Positions 19,987 to 29,167 of a stretch of DNA of 64,000 nt are shown one piece after another. The stretch comes from Microvirga vignae (GTDB lineage Bacteria > Pseudomonadota > Alphaproteobacteria > Rhizobiales > Beijerinckiaceae). The DNA lies in contig NZ_LCYG01000016.1 of assembly GCF_001017175.1 (NCBI RefSeq), forward strand, positions 62,001 to 126,000. The letters run 5' to 3'. The notes beneath the pieces were generated by a model. That model was given only the letters and a program-made list of their open reading frames with translations, did no database searches and was not told where the DNA came from. Position 1 is the stretch's first letter; each line of letters begins with the position of its first letter. The translations under genes and the position numbers were made by a program.

Positions 19987-20547
19987 TCAAACGGCTTGGA
20001 CCTCGCGCACATCCGGCAGGAAGTGGCGCAGCAGGTTCTGGATGCCGTGGCGCAGCGTGGCGGTCGAGGAGGGGCAGCCGGAGCAGGCGCCCTTCATGAC
20101 GAGATAGACCACGCCGTCCTTGAAGCCGCGGAAGGTGATGTCGCCGCCGTCGCCCGCAACCGCCGGGCGGATGCGGGTTTCGAGCAGCTCCTTGATCGTC
20201 TCGACCGTGGAGGCATCGGCCGGATCGAAGAACTCCTCGCCATCCTCCTCGACGGCGCCATAGCCGTTCGAGAAGAGCGGCGCGCCGGTCATGAAATGCT
20301 CCATGATCGCGCCGAGGATCGCAGGCTTCAGGTGCTGCCACTCACCATCCGCCTTCGTGACGGTGATGAAGTCGTAGCCAAAGAAGACGCCTGTCACGCC
20401 CGGCACGGCAAAGAGGCGCTGGGCCAGGGGCGAGAACTCGCCCTGCTCGGGCGTCTTCGCCTCGAAGGTGCCTTCCGGCATCACGACGCGGCCGGGCAGG
20501 AACTTCAAGGTGGCGGGATTGGGGGTGGCTTCAGTCTGGATGAACAT
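19987..20547 (-). CDS. NifU-family Fe-S scaffold/carrier (Nfu)
   Basis: A 186-residue protein that delivers iron-sulfur clusters. The N-terminal Nfu_N domain (MFIQTEATPNPATLKFLPGR, GVFFGYDFITVTK) and the C-terminal NifU domain with the cluster-binding CSGCPSS motif (about 150-156) are both complete. It is monocistronic, ended by the hairpin at 19931-19956. Confidence 0.94.
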   Translation of the reverse strand: MFIQTEATPNPATLKFLPGRVVMPEGTFEAKTPEQGEFSPLAQRLFAVPGVTGVFFGYDFITVTKADGEWQHLKPAILGAIMEHFMTGAPLFSNGYGAVEEDGEEFFDPADASTVETIKELLETRIRPAVAGDGGDITFRGFKDGVVYLVMKGACSGCPSSTATLRHGIQNLLRHFLPDVREVQAV

Positions 20548-20869
20548 CGCTTTTTGTCCTCTGGCGCCGGTTCAAGGCCGGCCGAGTGGTGGGCTTAGAA
20601 TCGTTCTAACAGGTTTCAGGCAAGATGTGGAATGGGGGAGCGAGGATTCCAAGGGGAGAATGAACAACCCGTCATCCCGGGGCTGCGGAGCAGAACCTGG
20701 GATCGTTAACAGCCTCGCTCTCCGTCATGGCCGGGCTTGTCCTGGCCATCCACGTCTATAACCGTGACGCTCCAAAGGCGTGGATCCCCGGATCAAGTCC
20801 GGGAACGGGGATGACGCTTGAGCATCGTCATGGCGATGGAAGCCCGGTCTGTGCTGGAATGACGTTTGT
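20548..20869. repeat. REP-type palindromic repeat block between nfu and the stress-protein gene
   Basis: Units seen from about 20668 include CCGTCATCCCGGGGCTGC, GTCATGGCCGGGCTTGTCC with GGCCATCCACGTC, and GGATCCCCGGATCAAGTCC with GGGATGACGC. They are the same family as at 19104-19320. No coding signal is seen. Confidence 0.75.
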
Positions 20870-21367
20870 TCAGCCCGCCAGCGCATCGATTTCCTCGTCG
20901 GTCAGGCCGCCGGGCACGATGACGATGGGAACCGGGAAGGTGGAGGCCGCCTTGCCTGCTAGGTTCGTGACCAGGGGGCCCGGACCTTCCTTGCTGCTGC
21001 CGGCGGCGAGCACGAGGAAGGACACGTCCTCGTCCTCGTTGATCAGCTTGATGATCTCCTCGGCTCGTTTGCCGACGCGGATCACCTGCTCCGGCTCCAC
21101 GCCTGCGGCGCTGCGCGCCTCGCGGGCGGCGGCTTCCAAGAGCTTTGCCGCCTCTTCACTGGCTTCCTCGATCATCGCTTCGCCGACGCCGAGCCACTCG
21201 AAATCGTCCGGCGGGTCCACCACGGCAAGCATGAGCATGCTCGCCCCGGTGCGGGCGGTGCGGCGCGAGGCGAAATGGACCGCCCTCGCGCATTCCGGCG
21301 TCTTGTCGACCACCACCATGAACTTGGGCCGGTGGCCTGTCTCGTAGGATCGGCGCTGGCCGCTCAC
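20870..21367 (-). CDS. Universal stress protein UspA-family
   Basis: A 165-residue single UspA domain. It starts KFMVVVDKTPECARAVHFAS and ends with the nucleotide-loop-like stretch SKEGPGPLVTNLAGKAAS and PVPIVIVPG. Single-domain Usp proteins bind ATP or regulate stress survival; the specific role is not known. It is upstream of nfu, separated by REP repeats, and downstream of trpS. Confidence 0.86.
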   Translation of the reverse strand: MSGQRRSYETGHRPKFMVVVDKTPECARAVHFASRRTARTGASMLMLAVVDPPDDFEWLGVGEAMIEEASEEAAKLLEAAAREARSAAGVEPEQVIRVGKRAEEIIKLINEDEDVSFLVLAAGSSKEGPGPLVTNLAGKAASTFPVPIVIVPGGLTDEEIDALAG

Positions 21368-21438
21368 TGAACGCTCTCCTGCATCAGCCTGGTGCTGCCC
21401 TGCCCTTGGAGATAGGGCAGATTCAGCATTTTGCTTTT

Positions 21439-21496
21439 AGCGCATCGTGAAATGAAATCCGGAAAACCGGAACCACTTTTTAAGCACGATGCTTTA
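21439..21496. repeat. Two-hairpin intergenic repeat, right-half variant
   Basis: AGCGCATCGTGAAATG, CCGGAAAACCGGAACCAC, then AAGCACGATGCTTTAGC match the second palindrome of the element described at 2361-2472. It abuts the 3' end of trpS. Confidence 0.6.
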
Positions 21497-22534
21497 GCGC
21501 GAGCGGACGAAGCCGACGATGTCCCTGACCGCGTCCATGGTCTGCGCTGCGATCACACGCGCACGATCCGAGCCGTCGACGAGGATTGCGTCGATATGGC
21601 CGGGATCGGCCATGAGGCGGCGCATCTCGCCCGCGATGGGCGCGAGCTTCGTCACCGCCACGTCCACGAGGGCGGCCTTGAAGCCGGAGAACTGCGATCC
21701 GCCATGCTCGCGCAGCACGTCTTCCGCCGTGGTGCCGGTGAGCGCGGCATAGATCGAAACCAGGTTCTCCGCCTCGGGGCGGCCCTTCAGGCCGTCGACC
21801 TCGGAGGGCAGGGGCTCGGGGTCCGTCTTCGCCTTGCGCACCTTCTGGGCGATGGTGTCCGCATCGTCCGTCAGGTTGATGCGTGAATAATCGGACGGGT
21901 CCGACTTCGACATCTTCTTCGAGCCGTCGCGCAGCGACATGACGCGGGTCGCCGGACCTTGAATCATGGGCTCGGTGAGCGGGAAGAAGGCGTCGCCATA
22001 GCCGTTGGCCGCGATCGAGGCGGCGTAGTCGTTGTTGAATTTCTGGGCGATGTCGCGGGTCAGCTCGACATGCTGCTTCTGGTCCTCCCCGACCGGCACG
22101 TGCGTGGCGCGGTAGGCCAGGATGTCGGCGGCCATCAGGCTCGGATAGGCGTAGAGGCCGAGCGAAGCGTTCTCGCGGTCCTTGCCGGCCTTCTCCTTGA
22201 ACTGCGTCATGCGGTTCATCCAGCCGATGCGGGCGACGCAGTTGAACACCCAGGCGAGTTCCGCATGCTGCTGCACCTGGCTCTGGTTGAAGATGATACT
22301 CTTCTTCGGATCGAGACCGGCGGCAAGATAGGCGGCCGTCACCTCGCGGATCTGGCGCTTCAGGTCGGCGGGGTCCTGCCAGACCGTGATGGCGTGCATG
22401 TCGACGACGCAATAGATGCATTCCATCGTCTTCTGGAGTTCGATCCAGCGGATCATTGCGCCAAGATAGTTTCCGAGATGCAGGTTGCCCGTCGGCTGCA
22501 TGCCTGAGAAAACCAGCTCCTTGAACTGCGCCAT
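21494..22534 (-). CDS. trpS: Tryptophanyl-tRNA synthetase
   Basis: Class I aminoacyl-tRNA synthetase charging tRNA-Trp, 346 residues. The HIGH-equivalent is [12 protein letters not shown] near residues 14-25 and the KMSKS loop reads [10 protein letters not shown]. The alphaproteobacterial form is slightly longer than that of E. coli. It is 196 bp from murJ upstream, with a degenerate repeat copy in between. Confidence 0.97.
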   Translation of the reverse strand: MAQFKELVFSGMQPTGNLHLGNYLGAMIRWIELQKTMECIYCVVDMHAITVWQDPADLKRQIREVTAAYLAAGLDPKKSIIFNQSQVQQHAELAWVFNCVARIGWMNRMTQFKEKAGKDRENASLGLYAYPSLMAADILAYRATHVPVGEDQKQHVELTRDIAQKFNNDYAASIAANGYGDAFFPLTEPMIQGPATRVMSLRDGSKKMSKSDPSDYSRINLTDDADTIAQKVRKAKTDPEPLPSEVDGLKGRPEAENLVSIYAALTGTTAEDVLREHGGSQFSGFKAALVDVAVTKLAPIAGEMRRLMADPGHIDAILVDGSDRARVIAAQTMDAVRDIVGFVRSR

Positions 22535-22640
22535 CGTCTTGCACTCCCACGCCGGACCGGGTTGGACCCCGGCCCGCGGATGTTTTCAATGTTTCATTGC
22601 GGCGCGGTTATGACAGGGCCACGCTACGATGCAAGCCTTT

Positions 22641-22734
22641 AGAGCCTAGGACGGGAAAAGTGGAGTTGCACTTTTCCCGTCCGAGGCTCCCTTTCTTCAA
22701 GCGACACATCGTTCGGTTCCGCACAATGCGCTAG
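22641..22734. repeat. Two-hairpin intergenic repeat, degenerate copy
   Basis: The first palindrome is clear (GACGGGAAAAGTGGAGTTGC with CACTTTTCCCGTC) and the second is decayed (ACATCGTTCGGTTCC, then GCACAATGCGCTAG). It sits between murJ and trpS, ending at the murJ stop. Confidence 0.65.
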
Positions 22735-24245
22735 CGGAGCGCGGCCAGATCGTCACGGGTCACGGCGCCCATCAACCATGCCGCGAGGGCATAAAGGGCG
22801 AGCCCGCCCAGGCAGAAGGCGGCGAGCGACAGGCTGTGCGTGGGTGCAAGCATCTGCTGAGCTCCCCAGAGCCCCAGGCTCATGAGAGCCGTGCAAAGGG
22901 CGATGCGGGTCAGGCGGCCCATGAAGCGTCCATCCGGATGCCACAAGCCGATTCGCTGAAGCTGCCAGGCCATGGCGGCGGCATGAACGAAACAGCCCAG
23001 GCTGATGCCGAGAGCGATCCCGACAGGTCCCCAGCGCAGCGCGAGCAGAACGCCACCAACGAGCGTGACAAGGATGCCGAGAAGCGTTCCGGCCATCGTC
23101 ATGCGCAGGGCGCCGCGTGCGAAAAGAGTCTGGCTCAGCACCTTTCCGGCGGTGGCGAAAGGCAGGCCGAGGCTCAAGCTCGCGAGCACCCCTGCCGTTC
23201 CCCGAGTATCGGACGAGAGAAAGGCTCCACGCTCGAAGAGAACATGAGTGATGGGAAAGGAGAGAATCAGCAAAGCCGCGCTGGCCGGCAGAGCGAGCAG
23301 CAGCGCCACTTCCAATGCGCGGTGCTGGGCGGCGGTGATGGCTGTCGTTTCCCCCGCATGGTGGTGCCTGGCGAGCCGTGGAAGCAGCACGCTCGATCCG
23401 ACCGCCGCCATCAGGCCCAGCGGCAGCTGCATCACCCTCTCGGCGTAGTAGAGCCAGGAGATGCCGGAGGGCCAGAATGAGGCTACCTGCGTTCCCACCA
23501 GAATGAAAAGCTGAACCGCGCCGCTCGCGGCAAGCGCGGGAAAGCCCGCCAGCAGCAGCCTCTTGAGCCCTGAGGACCAGCGCGGCTTGCGAAAACGCAC
23601 GAGTTTTTCCCCACTCTGCCTCAGCGCCGCCAGCACGATGAAAAGCTGGATGAAGCCTGCCAGACTCGAAATGCCCGAAAGCCATGCGGCCTTCTCATCG
23701 AGAGGAAGCGCGAAGACGGTTTCGAGCGCCACGAGCGCCAGGATCAATCCGACATTCACCGCAAGCGGCGCGAAGGCCGTCGCCCCATAGCGTCCGCGCA
23801 TGTTAAGGATGGCTGCGGCAACCGAGGAGAGCGTCACCGCAACGACAATGGGAAAGGACAGGCGCGTGTAAAGCGCGACTAACGTCAGCGTCTGTCCGTC
23901 GTCGTGCAGGCCCGGCGCGAGGAGAAGCGCGACAGGGCCCGCAGCCATCTCCACCGTGGCGGTGAGCCCGAGAAGCGCCAGCGCGAAAATGCTGATCACG
24001 TCGCCGGCCACGGAGGCGGCCTCGTCCGGCTTCAGCCGGCTCAGATGCGGCACGAGGGCCGGATTGAGCCCGCCCTCGCCCACGATGCGCCGGACGAGGT
24101 TCGGCAGGCGAAAGGCCGTGAGAAATGCATCCGCCGCAGGGCCCGCGCCCAAGGCCTGCGCGAACAGCATGTCCCGGGCAAAGCCCAGAATGCGCGAGGC
24201 GATGGAGCCGAGGCCGACCAGAAGGGAGGAGCGGATGAGCGACAT
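22731..24245 (-). CDS. murJ: Lipid II flippase MurJ (MviN)
   Basis: A 504-residue MOP-superfamily membrane protein that flips lipid II for peptidoglycan synthesis. Fourteen hydrophobic segments span its length. The MviN signature is at the N-terminus (GSIASRILGFARDMLFAQALG and AFLTAFRLPNLVRRIVGEGG, LNPALVPHLS). Length and topology are as in the family. Confidence 0.95.
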   Translation of the reverse strand: MSLIRSSLLVGLGSIASRILGFARDMLFAQALGAGPAADAFLTAFRLPNLVRRIVGEGGLNPALVPHLSRLKPDEAASVAGDVISIFALALLGLTATVEMAAGPVALLLAPGLHDDGQTLTLVALYTRLSFPIVVAVTLSSVAAAILNMRGRYGATAFAPLAVNVGLILALVALETVFALPLDEKAAWLSGISSLAGFIQLFIVLAALRQSGEKLVRFRKPRWSSGLKRLLLAGFPALAASGAVQLFILVGTQVASFWPSGISWLYYAERVMQLPLGLMAAVGSSVLLPRLARHHHAGETTAITAAQHRALEVALLLALPASAALLILSFPITHVLFERGAFLSSDTRGTAGVLASLSLGLPFATAGKVLSQTLFARGALRMTMAGTLLGILVTLVGGVLLALRWGPVGIALGISLGCFVHAAAMAWQLQRIGLWHPDGRFMGRLTRIALCTALMSLGLWGAQQMLAPTHSLSLAAFCLGGLALYALAAWLMGAVTRDDLAALR

Positions 24246-24377
24246 GGATCATGTCGCGCTTAAACCTTTCCGCCGAGATTGTCTAAGAAATGGTGATGTC
24301 AGAGAGCCAACGCCATTCTTTCCCCTCCCCACCCATCTCGGACAGGCCCGAGATCCATGAGGAAGGAAGAGAGCGCT

Positions 24378-25019
24378 TTAGCCTCTCGCCCGCGCAATCG
24401 CCTCGCGCTTCTGGGCGAGCGTCATGCCGCCGACATAGGATTCCGTGCCGACGAGGAAGGAGGGTGTGGCGGAAAAGCCGAGCGAGTCGCCGAGCTTGAA
24501 GGCGTCCTTCATCCACTGCGTGGTGCGCTCGGAATTCGCCGCTTCCTCCAGGCGCTTGAGATCGCCGCCGAGACGCTCGATTTCCTTCAGGGCCCGCTCG
24601 CCGTCGACCGCCCCTTTAAGCCTGAACAGGGCAAGATGCAGGGCCAAGTAGGCTTCAGGACCGTAGAGCTGGAAGTAAGCCAGCGCTGCCTTGGTGGCCG
24701 TGACGGACGGGATGCCGAGTACGGCGAAATTCACCAGCACGTAGGTCAGATCCGGCTCCGCCTTCAGAAGTGCGGGGAGGTCCGCCGCCGACTTCCTGCA
24801 CCAAGGGCAGTTGTAGTCGAAATATTCGATCATGATCACGTCGCCATGCTGGTGCCCGAGCTTCACGGCAGCATTCAAGGCCATCGTGTCCTCGACGAGT
24901 TCGATCGGAACCAACTGCCCTTCCGGCGCGGGTTGGGCTGAAGCGGATCGGGTGAAGGCAGGAACGCTGGCGCTGGAGGCGGCGAGGCCGGCCAGAAGGG
25001 TGCGGCGGGACAGGATCAT
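24378..25019 (-). CDS. DsbA-family thiol oxidoreductase, exported
   Basis: A 213-residue exported thioredoxin-fold protein. The N-terminus SRRTLLAGLAASSAS with a twin Arg suggests a Tat or Sec signal peptide ending near ASA (residue 28). The active site CPWC is at about 71-74 within EYFDYNCPWCRKSAADLP, and the cis-Pro loop precedes VGTESYVGGM. It resembles the DsbA/ScsC/BdbD group and should act in periplasmic disulfide chemistry. Confidence 0.88.
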   Translation of the reverse strand: MILSRRTLLAGLAASSASVPAFTRSASAQPAPEGQLVPIELVEDTMALNAAVKLGHQHGDVIMIEYFDYNCPWCRKSAADLPALLKAEPDLTYVLVNFAVLGIPSVTATKAALAYFQLYGPEAYLALHLALFRLKGAVDGERALKEIERLGGDLKRLEEAANSERTTQWMKDAFKLGDSLGFSATPSFLVGTESYVGGMTLAQKREAIARARG

Positions 25020-25115
25020 GGAACAAGGCTCTCTTGAAGGAGAGCCTCTGGTGCCGTTTGATCATGTCGGGAGCAAGGCCAGGCTTTGCTCCCTCATGCA
25101 GTTGTGAAGGCTCGA

Positions 25116-25248
25116 GCATCGGACCCATAAGTGGATTTGCACTTTTGGGATCGATCCGATGCTCATTCTTGAGAGGAGCGCATCGTTGATGCGGAAAACC
25201 GGGGCCACTTTCCGCTGACGCGGCCCTTCGGGTCCGCACGATGCGCTA
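25116..25248. repeat. Two-hairpin intergenic repeat, copy with an insertion
   Basis: GCATCGGACCCATAAGTGG with CACTTTTGGGATCGATCCGATGC forms the first palindrome; GCGCATCGTTGATGCGG to CCGCACGATGCGC the second. About 20 extra bases (around CTGACGCGGCCCTTCGGG) lie in the second half compared with the copies at 2361 and 27659. It ends at the fabI stop. Confidence 0.75.
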
Positions 25249-26076
25249 ACCCTCTTCGCCCGTCACGCCGGCGGCGTCCTGGGCCTTGAGCACTTCCGGA
25301 CGCGGCATCGAGATGATGTTGTAGCCGGAATCCACGAAGTGGATCTCGCCGGTCACGCCGCTGGAAAGGTCGGAGAGGAGATAGAGGGCCGAACCGCCGA
25401 TCTCCTCGATGGTCACCGTGCGGCGTAAGGGAGCATGCGCCTTCTGGTAGGTGAACATGAGGCGCGCATCGCCGATGCCGGCGCCCGCCAGCGTGCGGAC
25501 CGGGCCTGCCGAGATCGCGTTGCAGCGGATTCCTTTGGGTCCGAGATCGGACGCGATGTAGCGCATGGACGCTTCGAGCGCCGCCTTCGCCACACCCATC
25601 ACGTTGTAGTTCGGCATCACGCGGGTGGAGCCGCCATAGGTGAGGGTGAGCAGCGAACCGCCGTTCTTCATGCGCTTGGCGGCGCGCTGAGCCACTTCCG
25701 TGAAGGAGAAGCAGGAGATCACCATGGTGCGCGAGAAGTTCTCGCGGGTGGTGACTTCCGTGTAGGAGCCCTTCAGCTGCGACTTGTCGGAGAAGCCGAT
25801 GGCGTGGACCACGAAGTCGATGGATTCCCAACGCTTGTCGATGGCATCGAAGGCGGCGTCCACGGAGGGCAGATCCTCCACGTCGCAGGGGATCACGAGG
25901 TCCGAGCCCAGCGACTGCGCCAGCGGCGTCACGCGCTTGCCGAGCGCCTCGCCCTGATAGGTGAAGGCGAGTTCAGCGCCGTGCTCCGCCAAAACCTTGG
26001 CGATGCCCCAGGCGATGGAATGATCGTTCGCGACGCCCATGATGAGGCCGCGCTTTCCTTGCATCAGACCGGTCAT
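25246..26076 (-). CDS. fabI: Enoyl-ACP reductase (NADH), FabI
   Basis: FabI carries out the last reduction of fatty-acid elongation. The 276-residue short-chain-dehydrogenase-like protein starts at ATG 26076 (MTGLMQGKRGLIMGVAN) with GGGGG 7 nt upstream; an earlier start at 26173 (MDTLIDIKT) would add 32 unrelated residues. The Tyr-x6-Lys pair is seen in PNYNVMGVAKAALE, and the substrate region in GPVRTLAGAGIGD. It follows fabB on the same strand. Confidence 0.95.
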   Translation of the reverse strand: MTGLMQGKRGLIMGVANDHSIAWGIAKVLAEHGAELAFTYQGEALGKRVTPLAQSLGSDLVIPCDVEDLPSVDAAFDAIDKRWESIDFVVHAIGFSDKSQLKGSYTEVTTRENFSRTMVISCFSFTEVAQRAAKRMKNGGSLLTLTYGGSTRVMPNYNVMGVAKAALEASMRYIASDLGPKGIRCNAISAGPVRTLAGAGIGDARLMFTYQKAHAPLRRTVTIEEIGGSALYLLSDLSSGVTGEIHFVDSGYNIISMPRPEVLKAQDAAGVTGEEG

Positions 26077-26231
26077 GAGGGTCCCCCTATAAGTCGGCTC
26101 TATGTTGCGATGCCGATCGTTAGCAAACCGTGCATCGTGAGCCTTGGTCTTGATATCAATGAGCGTGTCCATGCGAGGTCCCCGTTGGAAATTCGGGACA
26201 TCGCACGGCGTTGTCTCAGGTTTATGACGTC

Positions 26232-27455
26232 TTACCCGTTGTAGCGGCCGAAGACGAGTGTGGCATTGGTGCCGCCGAAGCCGAACGAGTTCGAGAGGAC
26301 CGTGTCGAGCTTGGCATTGTCGATGCGCTTGCGGACGATATTCATGTCCGCGAAGGCCGGATCGATCTCGTCGATATGGGCGCTTTCGCAGATGAAGCCG
26401 TTCTGCATCATCAGGAGCGAGTAGATCGCCTCCTGCACGCCGGTCGCGCCGAGCGAGTGACCGGTGAGCGACTTCGTGGCCGAAATCGGCGGGCACTTGT
26501 CGCCCGAGCCGAACACCTCGCGAATCGCCTCGATCTCCTTCTGGTCGCCGACCGGGGTCGAGGTGGCGTGCGGGTTGATGTAGTCGACCGGGTTGTGCAC
26601 GTCCTTTAGCGCCATGCGCATGCAGCGCACCGCGCCCTCGCCCGACGGAGCCACCATGTCGTAGCCGTCGGAAGTCATGCCGTAGCCGACGATCTCGCCG
26701 TAGATCTTGGCACCGCGGGCCTTGGCGTGCTCCAACTCCTCCAGCACCAGAACGCCCGCGCCGCCGGCGATCACGAAGCCGTCGCGGTTGGTGTCATAGG
26801 CGCGCGAGGCGCGGGACGGGGTGTCGTTGTACTTGGTGGACATGGCGCCCATGGCATCGAAGAGGTTGGACAGGGACCAGTCCAGATCCTCGCAGCCGCC
26901 GGCGAACATCACGTCCTGCTTGCCGTACTGGATCATCTCGTAGGCGTTGCCGACGCAGTGGTTGGAGGTCGCGCAGGCCGAGGAGATGGAATAGTTCACT
27001 CCCTTGATCTTGAACCAAGTCGCGAGAGTCGCCGATGCGGTCGAGGACATGGCCTTGGGCACGGCGAACGGGCCGATGCGCTTGGGGCCCTTGTCGCGGG
27101 TGATGTCGGCGGCCTCGATGATGGTGCGGGTGGAGGGTCCGCCCGAGCCCATGATGATGCCGGTGCGCTCGTTGGAGATGTCGCTCTCCTCGAGCCCTGA
27201 ATCGCGAATCGCCTGGTCCATGGCCACGTGATTCCAGGCCGAGCCGCGGCCGTGGAAGCGCATGGCGCGGCGGTCGACGAGCGAGTCCACGTCGATCTGC
27301 GGGGCGCCGTGGACTTGGCAGCGGAAGCCGTATTTCTCGTAATCCTCGGCCTTCGCAATGCCGGACTTCGCTTCGCGCAAAGAGGCCAGCACCTCCTGCG
27401 TGTTGTTGCCGATGGACGAAACGATGCCCATTCCGGTGACGACGACGCGTCTCAT
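26232..27455 (-). CDS. fabB: 3-oxoacyl-ACP synthase I, FabB
   Basis: A condensing enzyme needed for unsaturated fatty-acid elongation, 407 residues. The Cys-His-His triad is visible in [20 protein letters not shown] and [12 protein letters not shown], and the C-terminus has [14 protein letters not shown]. The order fabA-fabB-fabI is the standard alphaproteobacterial anaerobic unsaturated fatty-acid cluster. Confidence 0.96.
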   Translation of the reverse strand: MRRVVVTGMGIVSSIGNNTQEVLASLREAKSGIAKAEDYEKYGFRCQVHGAPQIDVDSLVDRRAMRFHGRGSAWNHVAMDQAIRDSGLEESDISNERTGIIMGSGGPSTRTIIEAADITRDKGPKRIGPFAVPKAMSSTASATLATWFKIKGVNYSISSACATSNHCVGNAYEMIQYGKQDVMFAGGCEDLDWSLSNLFDAMGAMSTKYNDTPSRASRAYDTNRDGFVIAGGAGVLVLEELEHAKARGAKIYGEIVGYGMTSDGYDMVAPSGEGAVRCMRMALKDVHNPVDYINPHATSTPVGDQKEIEAIREVFGSGDKCPPISATKSLTGHSLGATGVQEAIYSLLMMQNGFICESAHIDEIDPAFADMNIVRKRIDNAKLDTVLSNSFGFGGTNATLVFGRYNG

Positions 27456-27658
27456 AGCCTACCTCTTCATCGGATTTTGGATGCCAGCCTTCATGTGCAA
27501 ACAGGTAAGGCTGGATCGGCTCAATCTCAACCGCGAGCCTGCGGGCGGATCGGGAAACGATCCATCAAACTCGATGACCCCGCCGCACGCGGCAGGGCCG
27601 GTTTTTCGAAAAGATCATGTTTTGTCAACATGATGGATATGTTTGGCCGATCCTTAGG

Positions 27659-27772
27659 GCATCGGACGAGAAAAGTGGAATGCACTTTTGGGATTCAATC
27701 CGATGCTCCCTTCCTCAAGCAGCGCATCGTTTGGTGCGGAAAACCGGATCCACTTTTCCGCACGATGCGCTA
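27659..27772. repeat. Two-hairpin intergenic repeat in the fabA-fabB spacer
   Basis: GCATCGGACGAGAAAAGTGG to CCGATGC, then GCGCATCGTTTGGTGCGG to CCGCACGATGCGC, a near-full copy. It occupies the right third of the 314-bp fabA-fabB spacer and touches the fabA stop. The rest of that spacer (27456-27658) shows no gene or clear signal. Confidence 0.78.
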
Positions 27773-28312
27773 GCCGCCGACCGGGGTCTCCGCCTGGAAC
27801 AGGCCGACACGCATGTCCTTGGCCTCGTAGATCCGGCGTCCGTCGGCTTCGAGCCAGCCATCGGCGATCCCGAGCACCAGCTTCGAGCGGAAGACGCGCT
27901 TGAGTTCCACGCCGTAGACCACCTTCTTCACGGTGGGCAGAACCTGATCGGAGAATTTCACCTCGCCGACGCCGAGCGCGCGGCCACGTCCGGGCGAGCC
28001 GCCCCAGCCCAGGAAGAAGCCGGTCAGCTGCCAGAGAGCGTCCAGGCCAAGGCAGCCCGGCATCACCGGATCGCCTGCGAAGTGGCAGGGGAAGAACCAG
28101 AGGTCCGGGCGGATATCGAGTTCGGCGCGCACATGGCCTTTACCGTATTCGCCGCCCTCTTCCGAGATGGAGGTGATGCGGTCGAACATCAGCATGGGAG
28201 GCAGCGGCAGCTGGGCGTTGCCGGGGCCGAACAATTCTCCGCGCCCGCAGGCAAGGAGCTCTTCGTAATTAAAGCTGGACTGGCGGGCCATGCCGGGTGC
28301 CGATCCTTTCAT
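27770..28312 (-). CDS. fabA: 3-hydroxydecanoyl-ACP dehydratase/isomerase FabA
   Basis: FabA makes and isomerises the C10 enoyl-ACP that leads to unsaturated fatty acids. The 180-residue form starts at ATG 28312; ATG 28291 ([13 protein letters not shown]) is possible. Key features are [11 protein letters not shown], the catalytic His in [15 protein letters not shown] and Asp in [14 protein letters not shown]. It is divergent from irr, an arrangement conserved in Hyphomicrobiales. Confidence 0.96.
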   Translation of the reverse strand: MKGSAPGMARQSSFNYEELLACGRGELFGPGNAQLPLPPMLMFDRITSISEEGGEYGKGHVRAELDIRPDLWFFPCHFAGDPVMPGCLGLDALWQLTGFFLGWGGSPGRGRALGVGEVKFSDQVLPTVKKVVYGVELKRVFRSKLVLGIADGWLEADGRRIYEAKDMRVGLFQAETPVGG

Positions 28313-28430
28313 CGTCGTCTCAAAAGCGGCCCCAGGATGCCCGGGGCCTTCAATGCGGGCTCTGGTAGCACAGGCTTGGCCATCCATCAAAGGGACCCGG
28401 GCACGAGAGCAGCAATTCTTTTGCCGCCTC

Positions 28431-28448
28431 CTAAGGAACACTCCTTAA
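28431..28448. promoter_or_regulatory. Inverted repeat between fabA and irr
   Basis: CTAAGGA-ACAC-TCCTTAAG is a palindrome with 6-bp perfect arms (TAAGGA/TCCTTA) and a 4-bp spacer. It is 119 bp upstream of fabA and 88 bp upstream of irr. It could be an operator for either gene; it does not resemble the ICE motif of Irr. Confidence 0.35.
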
Positions 28449-28536
28449 GCGCGACCGCGGATCACCTTGCGGCGACCCCCTCGCTTTCCTATGATTGTGA
28501 TGATAGAAGCGCTCGTTCCCGCAAACAGTTCCGACG

Positions 28537-29010
28537 ATGACCGATCCTTTGTCCGCCTATATCGAGTCCACCACGGCTCCGGCCCACCGGAGGGGGTGCC
28601 CCCTGTCCGAGCTGCGCGACAAGCTCCGCCGCGTCGGCCTGCGCCCCACCCGTCAGCGCGTCTCGCTGGGCTGGCTCCTGTTCGGCAAGGGTGACCGCCA
28701 TATCACGGCCGAGATGCTCTTCGACGAGGCGAGCCGCGCCCGCGTTCCGGTGTCTCTCGCCACCGTCTACAATACCCTGCACCAGTTCACGGAAGCCGGC
28801 CTCCTCCGTCAGCTCGCCGTCGACGGCTCCAAGGCCTATTTCGACACCAACCCCACCGAGCACCACCATTTCTTCCTGGAGGATGCGGGCGAACTCGTGG
28901 ACATGCCCGACACCGCCGCCGTGAGCGTGGCCGACCTGCCCGAACCGCCCGAGGGCATGGAAGTCGCCGGCGTCGAGGTGATCGTGCGCCTGCGCCGCAA
29001 GTCCGCTTAA
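28537..29010 (+). CDS. irr: Iron response regulator Irr (Fur superfamily)
   Basis: Irr is the heme-responsive iron regulator of Hyphomicrobiales, 157 residues. A heme-regulatory Cys-Pro lies at residues 21-22 (RRGCPLSEL), followed by GLRPTRQRVSLGWLLFGKG and SLATVYNTLHQFTEAGLL of the DNA-binding domain. The His cluster EHHHFFLED, second heme site in Bradyrhizobium Irr, is at about 109-111. These marks separate it from ordinary Fur. It is divergent from fabA as in related genomes. Confidence 0.94.
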   Translation: MTDPLSAYIESTTAPAHRRGCPLSELRDKLRRVGLRPTRQRVSLGWLLFGKGDRHITAEMLFDEASRARVPVSLATVYNTLHQFTEAGLLRQLAVDGSKAYFDTNPTEHHHFFLEDAGELVDMPDTAAVSVADLPEPPEGMEVAGVEVIVRLRRKSA

Positions 29011-29035
29011 CAAATCATCCGAGCAGAGTTCTAAA

Positions 29036-29142
29036 GCATCGGATCCAAAAGGGGACTTGCACTTTTGGATCCGATGCTTCCTGCTTTGATGAGTGCATCG
29101 TTTGAGCGAAAAATCGGGTCCACTTTTCCGCACGATGCGCTA
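29036..29142. repeat. Two-hairpin intergenic repeat downstream of irr
   Basis: GCATCGGATCCAAAAGGGG with CACTTTTGGATCCGATGC gives a nearly perfect first palindrome; TGCATCGTTTGAGCG to CCGCACGATGCGC forms the second. It lies between irr and the DMT permease gene. Confidence 0.78.
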
Positions 29143-29167
29143 AAAGCGGCAGCCTGGATTTTTTCTC

